From: Micromonospora eburnea | GTDB taxonomy: Bacteria > Actinomycetota > Actinomycetes > Mycobacteriales > Micromonosporaceae | Reading direction: 5' to 3' | DNA length: 64,000 nucleotides | Assembly (NCBI RefSeq): GCF_900090225.1 | Contig: NZ_FMHY01000002.1 | Coordinates: 558,001-622,000 of the forward strand | In this document: positions 8,068 through 16,268 of the stretch, one piece after another | Numbering within the stretch: position 1 is the first letter of the stretch | Layout of the letters: each line of letters opens with the position of its first letter | Notes under the pieces: generated by a model | The model's input: only the letters and a program-made list of their open reading frames with translations | What the model was told of the DNA's origin: nothing | Databases searched by the model: none | Position numbers and translations under genes: made by a program

Positions 8068-9098
8068 GCGATCGTCCAGGTGTCGCCGCTGGCGAGGAGG
8101 CCGGCGAGTTGTTGTTCTGGGGTTTCGTCGGTTTTGGCTTTGGCGGTGGTGACCTGTTCCTGGACGAGGTTGTCGTAGGTGGGGCGGGTGATGCTGCGGA
8201 ACACTCCGATGGGGGTGTTTCGTAGGTCGGGGCCGGGCAGGCGGGACAGGGCGAAGGCGTAGGCGGGGTCGGTGACGTGGGTGTCGTGGACGACGATCTG
8301 GTCGGTCGGGGTGGTGGCGGTGTCGCGGACTTCGAGGCCGAACCCGCCGGGTGGGTGGACGACGCAGTGCTCGCCGTTTTGGCCGAACGTGATCGGCTGG
8401 CCGTGTTCGAGGCGGATCAAATGGTCGTCGCGGGTGGCGGGCTCTTTGAGGGGGTCGAAAGCGCCGTCGTTGAAGATGTTGCAGTTCTGGTAGATCTCGA
8501 CGAACGCGGAGCCCTGGTGTTGCGCGGCGGCGCGGAGCACTGATTGCAGGTGTTTGCGGTCGGAGTCGATGGTGCGGGCGACGAAGGTGGCTTCGGCACC
8601 GAGTGCGAGCGACAGCGGGTTGAACGGGGCGTCGGCTGATCCGACCGGGGTTGATTTGGTGATCTTCCCGGTTTCGGAGGTGGGTGAGTACTGGCCCTTG
8701 GTCAGGCCGTAGATGCGGTTGTTGAACAGCAGGATCTTCAGGTTGACGTTACGGCGTAGGGCGTGGATGAGGTGGTTACCGCCGATGGACAGGGCGTCGC
8801 CGTCGCCGGTGACGACCCATACGGACAGGTCGGGGCGGGTGACGGTCAGGCCGGTGGCGATCGCGGGGGCGCGGCCGTGGATGGAGTGCATCCCGTAGGT
8901 GTTCATGTAGTACGGGAATCGGGAGGAACAGCCGATCCCGGAGATGAACACGATGTTCTCGCGGGGGATGTTCAGTTCGGGCATGAAGCCCTGGACGGCG
9001 GCGAGGATGGCGTAGTCACCGCAGCCGGGGCACCAGCGGACTTCCTGGTCGGACTTGAAGTCCTTCGCGGTGAGTTTCAGGGCGACGGGTTCAGACAT
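8064..9098 (-). CDS. korB: 2-oxoacid:ferredoxin oxidoreductase, beta subunit
   Basis: 344 residues. WCPGCGDYAI near residue 22 and the thiamine-pyrophosphate motif GDGDALSIGGNH (~98) followed by NNRIYGLTKGQ identify the TPP-binding beta subunit of 2-oxoglutarate/2-oxoacid:ferredoxin oxidoreductase. It works with KorA to oxidise 2-oxoacids to acyl-CoA while reducing ferredoxin, the oxygen-tolerant type used by actinobacteria. ATG at 9098 overlaps the korA stop by 8 nt (ATGTCTGA), so the two are translationally coupled. Confidence 0.95.
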   Translation of the reverse strand: MSEPVALKLTAKDFKSDQEVRWCPGCGDYAILAAVQGFMPELNIPRENIVFISGIGCSSRFPYYMNTYGMHSIHGRAPAIATGLTVTRPDLSVWVVTGDGDALSIGGNHLIHALRRNVNLKILLFNNRIYGLTKGQYSPTSETGKITKSTPVGSADAPFNPLSLALGAEATFVARTIDSDRKHLQSVLRAAAQHQGSAFVEIYQNCNIFNDGAFDPLKEPATRDDHLIRLEHGQPITFGQNGEHCVVHPPGGFGLEVRDTATTPTDQIVVHDTHVTDPAYAFALSRLPGPDLRNTPIGVFRSITRPTYDNLVQEQVTTAKAKTDETPEQQLAGLLASGDTWTIA

Positions 9099-10938
9099 TC
9101 TTGCAGACCTCTTCCAGCATCGTCTCCAGCTCGGCGGCGGTGAACGGCAGGCCGCGGACCTGGTTGTAGCCGATCGCGTCGACCAGGTACTTCGCCCGGA
9201 TCACGTGGGCGAGTTGGCCGAGGTTCATCTCGGGGATGACGACCCGGTCGTAGGCGGCCAGCACGTCGGCGAGGTTGCCCGGTAGCGGGGCGAGGTGTCG
9301 CAGGTGGGCCTGCGCGACGGGTAGGCCACGCTGGCGCAGGCCACGGCAGGCCGCACCGATCGGCCCGTAGGTGGAGCCCCACCCGAGGACGAGGACGCGG
9401 GCGTCGCCGTCGGGGTCCTCGACCTCCACGTCCGGCACCGGGATGGTGTCGATGCGGGCGGCGCGGGTGCGGACCATGAAGTCGTGGTTGGCCGGGTCGT
9501 AGGAGATGTCACCGGTCTTGTCGGCCTTCTCCAGGCCACCGATGCGGTGTTCCAGGCCGGCGGTGCCCGGCACCGCCCACGGCCGGGCCAGGGTGTGCGG
9601 GTCACGCAGGTACGGCAGGAACGTGGTCCCGTCCTCCCCGTTGGGGGTGGTGGCGAACTGCACCCGCAGGTCGGGCAGCGAGTCGACGTCGGGCAGCAGC
9701 CACGGCTCGGAGCCGTTGGCGACGTAGTTGTCCGACAACAGGATCACCGGGGTGCGGTACGTCAACGCGATCCGCGCCGCCTCCAGGGCGGCGTAGAAGC
9801 AGTCCGCCGGCGAGCGGGGAGCGATGACCGCGACCGGCGCCTCACCGTGACGGCCGTACAGGGCCATGTTCAGGTCGGCCTGCTCGGTCTTGGTCGGCAT
9901 GCCCGTGGACGGACCGGCGCGTTGCACATCCACGATCACCAGCGGCAACTCCAACGCCACGGCCAGGGAGATCGTCTCACTCTTGAGCGCCACACCCGGG
10001 CCGCTGGTCGTCGTCACCCCCAACGAGCCACCGTAGGAGGCGCCCAGAGCGGCACCGACCGCGGCGATCTCGTCCTCGGCCTGCATCGTGACCACACCGA
10101 ACCGCTTGTGCTTACTCAACTCGTGCAGAATGTCCGAGGCCGGCGTGATCGGATACGCGCCCAGAAACACCGGCAACCCCGACCGTACCCCCGCCGCCAC
10201 CAAACCCAGCGACAACGCCTGGTTACCGGTGATGTTGCGGTAGGTGCCCGGCAACATCCGCGCCGGCGCCACCTCGTACCGCACCGAGAAGTCTTCCGTG
10301 GTCTCCCCGAAATTCCAACCCGCCCGGAACGCCGCCACGTTCGCCGCGACCAACTCCGGCCGCGCCGCGAACTTCCGCTCCAAAAACCGCAGCGTCGACG
10401 CGTACGGCCGTGAATACATCCACGACAACAAACCGAGCGCGAACATGTTCTTCGCCCGCTCCGCGTCCTTCTTCGACACCGCATGCTCAGCCAGCGCACC
10501 AACCGTCATCGACGTCAACGCCACCGGATGCAGCACATACCCGTCCAGAGAGCCGTCCTCCAACGGCGAGGACGTGTAACCCACCTTCGTCAGATTCCGC
10601 TTCGTGAACTCATCCGTGTTCACAATGATGTCCGCGCCACGCGGCAGATCCGCCAGATTCGCCTTCAACGCCGCCGGATTCATCGCCACCAACACATTCG
10701 GCGCGTCCCCCGGCGTCAAAATGTCGTAATCAGCGAAATGAACCTGGAAACTCGACACCCCCGGCAACGTCCCAGCAGGCGCCCGAATCTCCGCCGGGAA
10801 ATTCGGCAACGTCGAAATATCATTACCCAACTGGGCCGTCTCCGACGTGAACCGATCACCAGTGAGCTGCATACCATCACCCGAGTCACCGGCAAACCGG
10901 ATCACCACCCGGTCCAACTGACGGATCTGCTTGGTCAC
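9091..10938 (-). CDS. korA: 2-oxoacid:ferredoxin oxidoreductase, alpha subunit (fused gamma-alpha)
   Basis: 615 residues from a GTG at 10938 (VTKQIRQLDRVVIRFAG). The N-terminal ~200 residues are the gamma domain (GDSGDGMQLTGDRF, PAEIRAPAGTLPGVSSFQV). The following alpha domain has GNQALSLGLVAAG, YPITPASDILHEL and GLGVTTTSGPG-like sequence (SLGVTTTSGPGVALKSE). The C-terminus has VLVLGWGSTYGPIGAA and VVIPEMNLGQLAHVIR. The fused gamma-alpha form is typical of actinobacterial KorA. The frame is open further upstream, but homology starts at the chosen GTG. It forms an operon with korB and is divergent from nuoA. Confidence 0.93.
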   Translation of the reverse strand: MTKQIRQLDRVVIRFAGDSGDGMQLTGDRFTSETAQLGNDISTLPNFPAEIRAPAGTLPGVSSFQVHFADYDILTPGDAPNVLVAMNPAALKANLADLPRGADIIVNTDEFTKRNLTKVGYTSSPLEDGSLDGYVLHPVALTSMTVGALAEHAVSKKDAERAKNMFALGLLSWMYSRPYASTLRFLERKFAARPELVAANVAAFRAGWNFGETTEDFSVRYEVAPARMLPGTYRNITGNQALSLGLVAAGVRSGLPVFLGAYPITPASDILHELSKHKRFGVVTMQAEDEIAAVGAALGASYGGSLGVTTTSGPGVALKSETISLAVALELPLVIVDVQRAGPSTGMPTKTEQADLNMALYGRHGEAPVAVIAPRSPADCFYAALEAARIALTYRTPVILLSDNYVANGSEPWLLPDVDSLPDLRVQFATTPNGEDGTTFLPYLRDPHTLARPWAVPGTAGLEHRIGGLEKADKTGDISYDPANHDFMVRTRAARIDTIPVPDVEVEDPDGDARVLVLGWGSTYGPIGAACRGLRQRGLPVAQAHLRHLAPLPGNLADVLAAYDRVVIPEMNLGQLAHVIRAKYLVDAIGYNQVRGLPFTAAELETMLEEVCKNV

Positions 10939-11313
10939 GCCCGCACCCCGCTTCGCTCGGCGCCGTCGCGCGGGCGGCTGAACATGATGGTGACCCCGCC
11001 TTGCCCGGCCACGTGCCCTCCTAGACGCGCTGTTGCCGCTGGCCGTCCGTCCCCGGGCCCGGCCCGCTCCATTTCTCACGTCAGAGCCTACGTCGGCCCG
11101 TTAGGACAACCTTGGTCGAGGTCCGACGTATGGGACCCGATCAGGCCACTGTATGCGGGGATTTGGGGGGTTTGGTGCCGCTGCTCGTAATTCACATCAC
11201 CGCACGGGCGGACACGGGTGGCGCGCCGGGTGGTCCGCCGGGGTCGGGCGGGCGCCACCGGGGCCGTGACGCGATCGGCGCCCCCGGACACCCCGACCGG
11301 TAGGCTGCCGACC
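10939..11313. other. intergenic region between divergent korA and nuoA
   Basis: About 375 bp with no supported gene. It must hold the korA promoter (minus) and the nuoA promoter (plus). No clear operator or riboswitch was recognised. The part at 11150-11210 is noticeably less GC-rich and is the likeliest promoter site for nuoA. Confidence 0.45.
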
Positions 11314-11691
11314 GTGACCGGTTACCTCGGCTCGTACGCCACGCTCGGTCTCCTACTGCTCGCCGCGGTGCTCTTCTTCGTGACGGCGTTCTCGGCCAAC
11401 CGGGTGTTGCGTCCCGGCCGTCCGGCCGAGCCCTGGGGGAAGCGGGCCAGCTACGAGTGCGGTCTCGACCCGGTCGGCGGCGACTGGGCGCAGATGCAGA
11501 TCCGTTACTACGTCTACGCCTACCTGTACGTGCTGTTCGCGGTGGAGGCGGTCTTCCTTTTCCCGTGGGCGCTGGTCTTCGACCGGCCCGGGTTCGGCGT
11601 GACCACCGTGGTGGAGATGGCGGTCTTCGTCGCCGTGGTGGCGCTCGGCATCCTCTACGCCTGGCGTAAGAACATCCTCCGCTGGACCTGA
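11314..11691 (+). CDS. nuoA: NADH-quinone oxidoreductase subunit A (orphan copy)
   Basis: 125 residues from a GTG (VTGYLGSYATLGLL). Three membrane helices lie at ~8-30, ~66-90 and ~98-117. The loop between the first two has the family block YECGLDPVG and the next helix region has QIRYYVYAYLYVLF, both diagnostic of NuoA/ND3. NuoA is a membrane subunit near the quinone site of complex I. It is not followed by nuoB or other nuo genes, so it is an extra copy outside the operon. It stands opposite korAB, which suggests a link to ferredoxin or electron-entry metabolism, but that is inference. Confidence 0.9.
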   Translation: MTGYLGSYATLGLLLLAAVLFFVTAFSANRVLRPGRPAEPWGKRASYECGLDPVGGDWAQMQIRYYVYAYLYVLFAVEAVFLFPWALVFDRPGFGVTTVVEMAVFVAVVALGILYAWRKNILRWT

Positions 11692-11803
11692 CGACGGCCC
11701 CAGGGCACGACACGGCGTCAGACCGGCCTCCAGTCGGCCTGGAGCGCCGCCGGGCGACGCGGAGGCCGACCGATGGCCGGCGGTCGTGCTGGAGTTGTGG
11801 TGC

Positions 11804-12673
11804 TCAGGCCAGGCCCCGGCGGGTCAGCGCCGGCGGTCGGACTCCCCTGATCGACGCCACCATGTCCAGCACCCGACGGGTCTCGCGGACCTGGTGGGCG
11901 CGGAACACCCGGGCGCCCAGCCAGGCCGACACGGCGGTGGCGGCCAACGTCCCCTCCAACCGGTCCGGTACCGGCAGGTCCAGCGTCTCGCCGATGAAGT
12001 CCTTGTTCGACAGGGCGACCAGCAGCGGCCACCCGGTGTCGGTGAGTTCGGCCAGCCGCCGGGTGATCTCCAGCGAGTGCCGGGTGTTCTTGCCGAAGTC
12101 GTGCGCCGGGTCGATCAGGATCCCGTCCCGGCGTACGCCGAGGGCGACCGCACGCTCGGCGAGCCCGGACACCGTCGTGATCACGTCGGCCACCACGTCG
12201 TCGAACGCGGCCCGGTGCGGCCTGGTGCGGGGGGCGAGCCCGCCCGCGTGCGAGCAGACCAGCCCGGCGCCGGTCTGCGCGGCGACCCGGGCCAGCGCGG
12301 GATCCGCCCCCGACCAGGTGTCGTTGAGCAGGTCGGCGCCGGCCGCCACGGCCTCCACCGCCACCTCGGCCCGCCAGGTGTCGATCGAGATGACCACGTC
12401 GGGGAAGGCGGCCCGGACCGCGGCGATGGTGTCCACCGTCCGGCGGATCTCCTCGGCCACGTCCACCTCGTCGCCCGGCCCGGCCTTCACCCCGCCGATG
12501 TCGATGATCTCCGCGCCCTCGGTCACCGCCCGCTCCACCGCGCGCAGCGCGCTGTCCGGGGCGAAGGTGGCACCCCGGTCGAAGAACGAGTCCGGCGTGC
12601 GGTTGACGATCGCCATCACCACCAGCTCGCCCGGGGCGAACGTCCGCCCACCGAGCCGCAGCGCACCGGCCAT
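11804..12673 (-). CDS. folP: dihydropteroate synthase family protein (FolP2-like)
   Basis: 289 residues of TIM-barrel DHPS fold. Recognisable blocks are VMAIVNRTPDSFFDRG (pterin loop, residues ~19-34), IIDIGG, VVISIDTWR, LLNDTWSG, ILIDPAHDFGKNT and RVFRAHQVRETRRVLDM. AGGAGG lies 5 nt before the ATG. The order folP, DivIVA-like gene, tag matches M. tuberculosis folP2 (Rv1207) to tagA (Rv1210); FolP2 there is reported to lack DHPS activity. Enzymatic activity of this copy is therefore uncertain although the pterin-site motifs look intact. The gpgS gene found between them in M. tuberculosis is absent. Confidence 0.88.
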   Translation of the reverse strand: MAGALRLGGRTFAPGELVVMAIVNRTPDSFFDRGATFAPDSALRAVERAVTEGAEIIDIGGVKAGPGDEVDVAEEIRRTVDTIAAVRAAFPDVVISIDTWRAEVAVEAVAAGADLLNDTWSGADPALARVAAQTGAGLVCSHAGGLAPRTRPHRAAFDDVVADVITTVSGLAERAVALGVRRDGILIDPAHDFGKNTRHSLEITRRLAELTDTGWPLLVALSNKDFIGETLDLPVPDRLEGTLAATAVSAWLGARVFRAHQVRETRRVLDMVASIRGVRPPALTRRGLA

Positions 12674-12824
12674 GCCCGCCTCCTGAGTCCCCGGTCGTCC
12701 GCCGGCCGCCCCCGACGCTATCCGGTCCCGTCCGAGCGGGCCCGCGCGGTACGGCGGGGCATCGAAAACATTCGGAGCGCTTGGAGGGCTCGCCCGATCC
12801 CGGCGCGCGTGCCACGATCTCTAC

Positions 12825-13550
12825 ATGGGTCAGGTTCTGCTCATCTTGGTCGTCGCGCTGACCGTCGCGGCAGTGGTGTTCGGCGTGACCGTGCTGGTGT
12901 CCGGACGGGATCCGGGCCTGGTGCCCGCCGAGCCGGACGGGCGGGCGGTGCCCCTGCCGGGCGGCCGCCCGCTGCACGAGACGGACGTCGCCGAGGCGCG
13001 CTTCGACACCGCGCTGCGCGGCTACCGGATGGCTCAGGTCGACCAGGCGATGCGGCGGGCCGCGTACGACATCGGCTACAAGTCCGAGCTGATCGGTGTG
13101 CTGGAGGCCGAGGTCGCCGCGCTCCGTGAGGGGCGGATCGAGGAGGCCGACGCGCTGCGCCGTACCCGGGAGGAGGCCGCCCGGACGGATTCCGCCGCCG
13201 CCGACGCGCCGAGCCCGGCCGACGACCCGCCCTCGGCCGTGGACGGCACTGCCGCGGACGCCGACCGCCCGGCCGGTGGCCCCGCCGCCGGCGCCGACCT
13301 GACCGCGGAGGCCGGGGTGGCCGCCGCGCCGGCCGCGGCCGCCGTCGAGGACGAGACCGTGCCCGCCACCGACGCTCCGGCGTCGGCCGGTCCGCTCGCC
13401 CCGGTCGCCGCGCCCGCCGAACAGGAGTCAGCCGAGCGGCCGACCCTGCGTCCGCCGGCCACCGAGTCCACCGGTCAGCGGGCCGCCGACGATGTCGATG
13501 CCGAGGACGACCGGGAACGTGGCGGGGTGGTCCGGTCGGAGTCGGCGTGA
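12825..13550 (+). CDS. DivIVA-domain membrane-anchored protein with Ala/Pro-rich tail
   Basis: 241 residues. One N-terminal membrane helix lies at ~3-25 (VLLILVVALTVAAVVFGVTV). A short DivIVA-type segment follows at ~48-100 (VAEARFDTALRGYRMAQVDQ, then AMRRAAYDIGYKSELIGVLE). From ~105 the sequence is low-complexity Ala/Asp/Pro and probably disordered. Its place between folP and tag corresponds to Rv1209 of M. tuberculosis. A role at the membrane in division or growth is plausible from the domain only. It overlaps the next gene by GTGA. Confidence 0.8.
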   Translation: MGQVLLILVVALTVAAVVFGVTVLVSGRDPGLVPAEPDGRAVPLPGGRPLHETDVAEARFDTALRGYRMAQVDQAMRRAAYDIGYKSELIGVLEAEVAALREGRIEEADALRRTREEAARTDSAAADAPSPADDPPSAVDGTAADADRPAGGPAAGADLTAEAGVAAAPAAAAVEDETVPATDAPASAGPLAPVAAPAEQESAERPTLRPPATESTGQRAADDVDAEDDRERGGVVRSESA

Positions 13551-14041
13551 CCGGCCCACAGGCCGACGGTTTCGCCGAGGCGGCCCAGCCCGGTGCCGGA
13601 GAGGTCAGCGCGACGGTGATCGTCAACGCGCGCGCCGAGCGGGTGTTCGCCGCGCTGACCGACTGGGAGCGGCAGTCCGACTGGATCCCCCTCACCAAGG
13701 TCCGGGTGGTCGAGGGGGACGGCGGCGAGGGGAGCCTGGTCGAGGCGGTCACCACGCTCGGCCCGGCCGTGCTGCGGGACGAGATGCGGGTGGTCCGGGT
13801 GGACGCCCCGTACGAGGTCGGGGTGGTGCACTGCGGCAAGTTGCTGCGCGGCCCCGGCGTGCTGCGCTGCACCCCGGTGGAACGGGACCGGACCCAGGTC
13901 GTGTGGCACGAGTGGTTCCACCTGCCCGGCGGGGCCGCCGGCCGGGTGACCCGGCCGGTGCTCTGGCCGGGCTCGAAGTTCGGCCTCACCCAGGCGCTGA
14001 AGCGGTTCGCCCGGCTGGTGGAGCAGGGCCGGCTGCCCTGA
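13547..14041 (+). CDS. SRPBCC (START-like/polyketide cyclase) family protein
   Basis: 164 residues from a GTG overlapping the previous stop by 4 nt, hence translationally coupled. The fold pattern is typical of SRPBCC proteins: GEVSATVIVNARAERVFAAL at the first strand/helix, WERQSDWIPLTKV, and EVGVVHCGKLLRGPGVLRC toward the middle, with a C-terminal helix (~130-160). Such proteins bind hydrophobic ligands in a deep pocket. Nothing points to a particular ligand. Confidence 0.85.
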   Translation: MTGPQADGFAEAAQPGAGEVSATVIVNARAERVFAALTDWERQSDWIPLTKVRVVEGDGGEGSLVEAVTTLGPAVLRDEMRVVRVDAPYEVGVVHCGKLLRGPGVLRCTPVERDRTQVVWHEWFHLPGGAAGRVTRPVLWPGSKFGLTQALKRFARLVEQGRLP

Positions 14042-14088
14042 CCGCCGCGCGGTGCCCGCTGTCGGTGGGTTGACCTACCGTGTACGGC

Positions 14089-14673
14089 GTGACTGACCTG
14101 GTGATCGGCGCCGACGGGCTGCCCCGCTGCGCCTGGGGGGCGAGCACCCCGGACTACGCCGTCTACCACGACCGGGAGTGGGGTCGGCCGTTGCGCGGTG
14201 ACGACGCGCTCTACGAGCGGCTGACCCTGGAGGCGTTCCAGTCCGGCCTGTCCTGGCTGACCATCCTGCGTAAGCGTCCGGCGTTCCGGCTCGCCTTCGA
14301 CGAGTTCCGGATCGAGAAGGTCGCCGGCTACGGCGAGGCCGACGTTGCCCGGCTGCTCGCCGACGCCGGGATCGTGCGGAACCGGGCCAAGATCGAGGCG
14401 GCCGTCGCCAACGCCCGCGCCGCCCTGGCGTTGCCCGACGGCCTTTCCGCGCTGCTGTGGTCGTACGCGCCACCGCCCCGGCCGGCCCGGCCGCGGTCCT
14501 TTGCCGAGGTGCCGGCGCTCACCCCGGAATCCACCGCGCTGGCCAAGGCGCTCAAGAAGCGCGGCTTCCGGTTCGTCGGCCCCACCACCGCGTACGCGTT
14601 GATGCAGGCCACCGGCATGGTGAACGACCACCTCGCCGACTGCCACGTCGACGCCGAGCCCGCGCGGGCGTGA
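14089..14673 (+). CDS. tag: DNA-3-methyladenine glycosylase I
   Basis: 194 residues from the GTG at 14089 (VTDLVIGADGLPRCAWG); a GTG 9 nt earlier is possible. The protein has RCAWG, YHDREWGRP, LTLEAFQSGLSWLTIL and MVNDHLADCHVD, which supply the Cys, His, His and Cys of the Tag zinc snap, and FVGPTTAYALMQATGM in the base-recognition region. The enzyme removes 3-methyladenine from alkylated DNA as the first step of base excision repair. It corresponds to tagA at the end of the M. tuberculosis folP2 cluster. Confidence 0.94.
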   Translation: MTDLVIGADGLPRCAWGASTPDYAVYHDREWGRPLRGDDALYERLTLEAFQSGLSWLTILRKRPAFRLAFDEFRIEKVAGYGEADVARLLADAGIVRNRAKIEAAVANARAALALPDGLSALLWSYAPPPRPARPRSFAEVPALTPESTALAKALKKRGFRFVGPTTAYALMQATGMVNDHLADCHVDAEPARA

Positions 14674-14735
14674 TCGGGACGGCGTCCGGTGGACGTGCCA
14701 GGACCGGCGCCGGCCGGGCGTGATGGGATTGCGGC

Positions 14736-15353
14736 ATGACCGACACCGAGCTCCGGACGAGCGAGACGACCGAGGGCGCCACGCCCGGTGCCTGGGCGGT
14801 GCTGCTGCCCGCCGAGCGGTACGAGGCCGAGCGGCTGGTGCACCACGACACGCTGGAGCTGACCGGGCTGGACGGGCTCCGGCCCCGGCCGGGTGACCTG
14901 GTCGCGGTGCTGGTCGAGGAGCCGCTGCGGCTGGTGGCTCTCGGCCGGGTCGCCCTGGCCACCGCGGAGACCCGGGAGGATCCGGACGACCCGCAGTCCG
15001 ATGCCGGGCCCGGGGCGCTCGTGGTGTCGTACACCCGGCGGGCGCTCGACGAGCCGGTGCCGGTCGACGGGCTGGCCCTCGACGGGCCGGTGACCGGGCT
15101 CGACCCGGCGGTCTGGCGGGAGTTGGCCGACCGGCTCGGCCCGCCCCCGGCCCGACGGACCTGGCTGGTCAGCCTCGACCTGCCGATCGAGGCGGCCTCG
15201 CCCGCCGAGGCGGTCCGGATCTTCTGGTCGTACGTGCAGGAGCTGGGCCCCCGGGAACTGCCCGCCTTCGTCTCGCCCACCAACGACGAGCTGGCCATGC
15301 AGGCCTTCGTGCTCGGCGCCGAGGCCAACCAGGACCCCGAAGAAGACGACTGA
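14736..15353 (+). CDS. conserved hypothetical acidic protein
   Basis: 205 residues starting MTDTELRTSETTEG. There is no signal peptide or membrane helix. Residues ~20-90 (AWAVLLPAERYEAERLVHHD, RPGDLVAVLVEEPLRLVALG) look like a small beta-barrel of PUA/EVE-like type, with a second alpha-beta part to ~200 and an acidic tail (DPEEDD). No function is assigned. It lies 62 bp after tag, possibly in the same transcript, and is followed by an interspersed palindrome. Confidence 0.8.
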   Translation: MTDTELRTSETTEGATPGAWAVLLPAERYEAERLVHHDTLELTGLDGLRPRPGDLVAVLVEEPLRLVALGRVALATAETREDPDDPQSDAGPGALVVSYTRRALDEPVPVDGLALDGPVTGLDPAVWRELADRLGPPPARRTWLVSLDLPIEAASPAEAVRIFWSYVQELGPRELPAFVSPTNDELAMQAFVLGAEANQDPEEDD

Positions 15354-15391
15354 GCCGCCCTGTCCCCGTGGGCGCAGTTCGCCTGTCTCCT

Positions 15392-15465
15392 GGAAATAGT
15401 GGCCATCCGCATCGGGAATGGCCACTATTTCCACGAAGTTGTGTGGATCTGGGACGGGCGCGCGG
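15392..15465. repeat. interspersed palindromic repeat, GTGGCCAC family (copy a)
   Basis: Perfect 15-bp arms GGAAATAGTGGCCAT (15392-15406) and ATGGCCACTATTTCC (15418-15432) with an 11-nt loop. A tail, ACGAAGTTGTGTGGATCT and following bases to ~15465, is also shared with the copy at 55521-55593. It lies between the convergent hypothetical gene and enoyl-CoA hydratase gene, where it may also act as a terminator. Confidence 0.8.
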
Positions 15466-15473
15466 CGGGCGGG

Positions 15474-16265
15474 TCAGTGGCCGGCGAAGGTTGGCTTCTG
15501 CTTGTTGACGAAGGCCATGGTGGCCGCCTTGTGATCGGCGGTGGCGCCGCAGATCGCCTGTGCCTGCGCCTCGGCGGCGAGGGCGTCGGCGAGGGTGCCG
15601 GCGTCGGCGATGGAGAGCTGCCGCTTGATCGCCCCGTACGCGACGGTCGGGCCGGCGGCGAGCCGGGCGGCCAGTTCCTGCGCGGCCGGCAGCACCTGCT
15701 CGTCGTCGTCCACCAGGCGGGTGAGCAGGCCGAGTCGGCTGGCCTCCTCGGCGCCCACCGGCTCGGCGAGCATCAGCAGCTCGACGGCCTTGGCGTGGCC
15801 GACCAGCCGGGGCAGCGTCCACGAGGCGCCGGTGTCGGCGGCGAGCCCGACCCCGGCGAAGGCCATCAGGAACCTGGTCCGCGGGCCGCCGATCCGGAAG
15901 TCGGCGAGGAACGCCAGCGAGGCGCCCGCCCCGGCGGCCATGCCCCGCACGGCGGCGACCACCGGCTTGGGCAGGTTGGCCAGCCGGGCGGCGATCGGGT
16001 TGTAGTGCGCGCGCACGGTGGCCAGCGGGTCGCCGTCGTCGGTCTCGAGGGTCTGCACGTGCTCCCGCAGGTCCTGCCCGGCGCTGAACGAGTTGCCCGC
16101 CCCGGCCAGCACGACGGCCCGGCAGGACCGGTCGGTCTCCAGCTCGGCCAGGGTGTCGCGGAGCGCCTCCTTGAGCGGAACGTCGAGCGAGTTCATCGCC
16201 GTCGGGCGGTTCAGCGTCAGGGTGACGACGGCGTCGGTGCGGTCGACGAGCAGCGGCTCGGTCAC
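15474..16265 (-). CDS. enoyl-CoA hydratase/isomerase family protein (PaaG/PaaF-like)
   Basis: 263 residues from a GTG start. It is a crotonase-fold protein with TLNRPTAMNSLD, AVVLAGAGNSFSAGQDLREH (oxyanion hole and CoA pocket), KPVVAAVRGMAAGAGASLAF and the FAGVGLAADTGASWTLPRLV block. Asp in ADTGASW together with SAGQDL resembles PaaG, the ring 1,2-epoxyphenylacetyl-CoA isomerase, more than a classical two-glutamate hydratase. It is 3 bp downstream of paaX on the same strand. A role in phenylacetate or another aryl-CoA pathway is likely; the exact reaction is inferred. Confidence 0.88.
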   Translation of the reverse strand: MTEPLLVDRTDAVVTLTLNRPTAMNSLDVPLKEALRDTLAELETDRSCRAVVLAGAGNSFSAGQDLREHVQTLETDDGDPLATVRAHYNPIAARLANLPKPVVAAVRGMAAGAGASLAFLADFRIGGPRTRFLMAFAGVGLAADTGASWTLPRLVGHAKAVELLMLAEPVGAEEASRLGLLTRLVDDDEQVLPAAQELAARLAAGPTVAYGAIKRQLSIADAGTLADALAAEAQAQAICGATADHKAATMAFVNKQKPTFAGH

Positions 16266-16268
16266 GTT

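Noticed and set aside
13076..13471. Ala/Ser-rich minus-strand frame opposite the DivIVA-like gene
   Set aside because: It mirrors the low-complexity tail of the plus-strand gene and has no upstream start signal.
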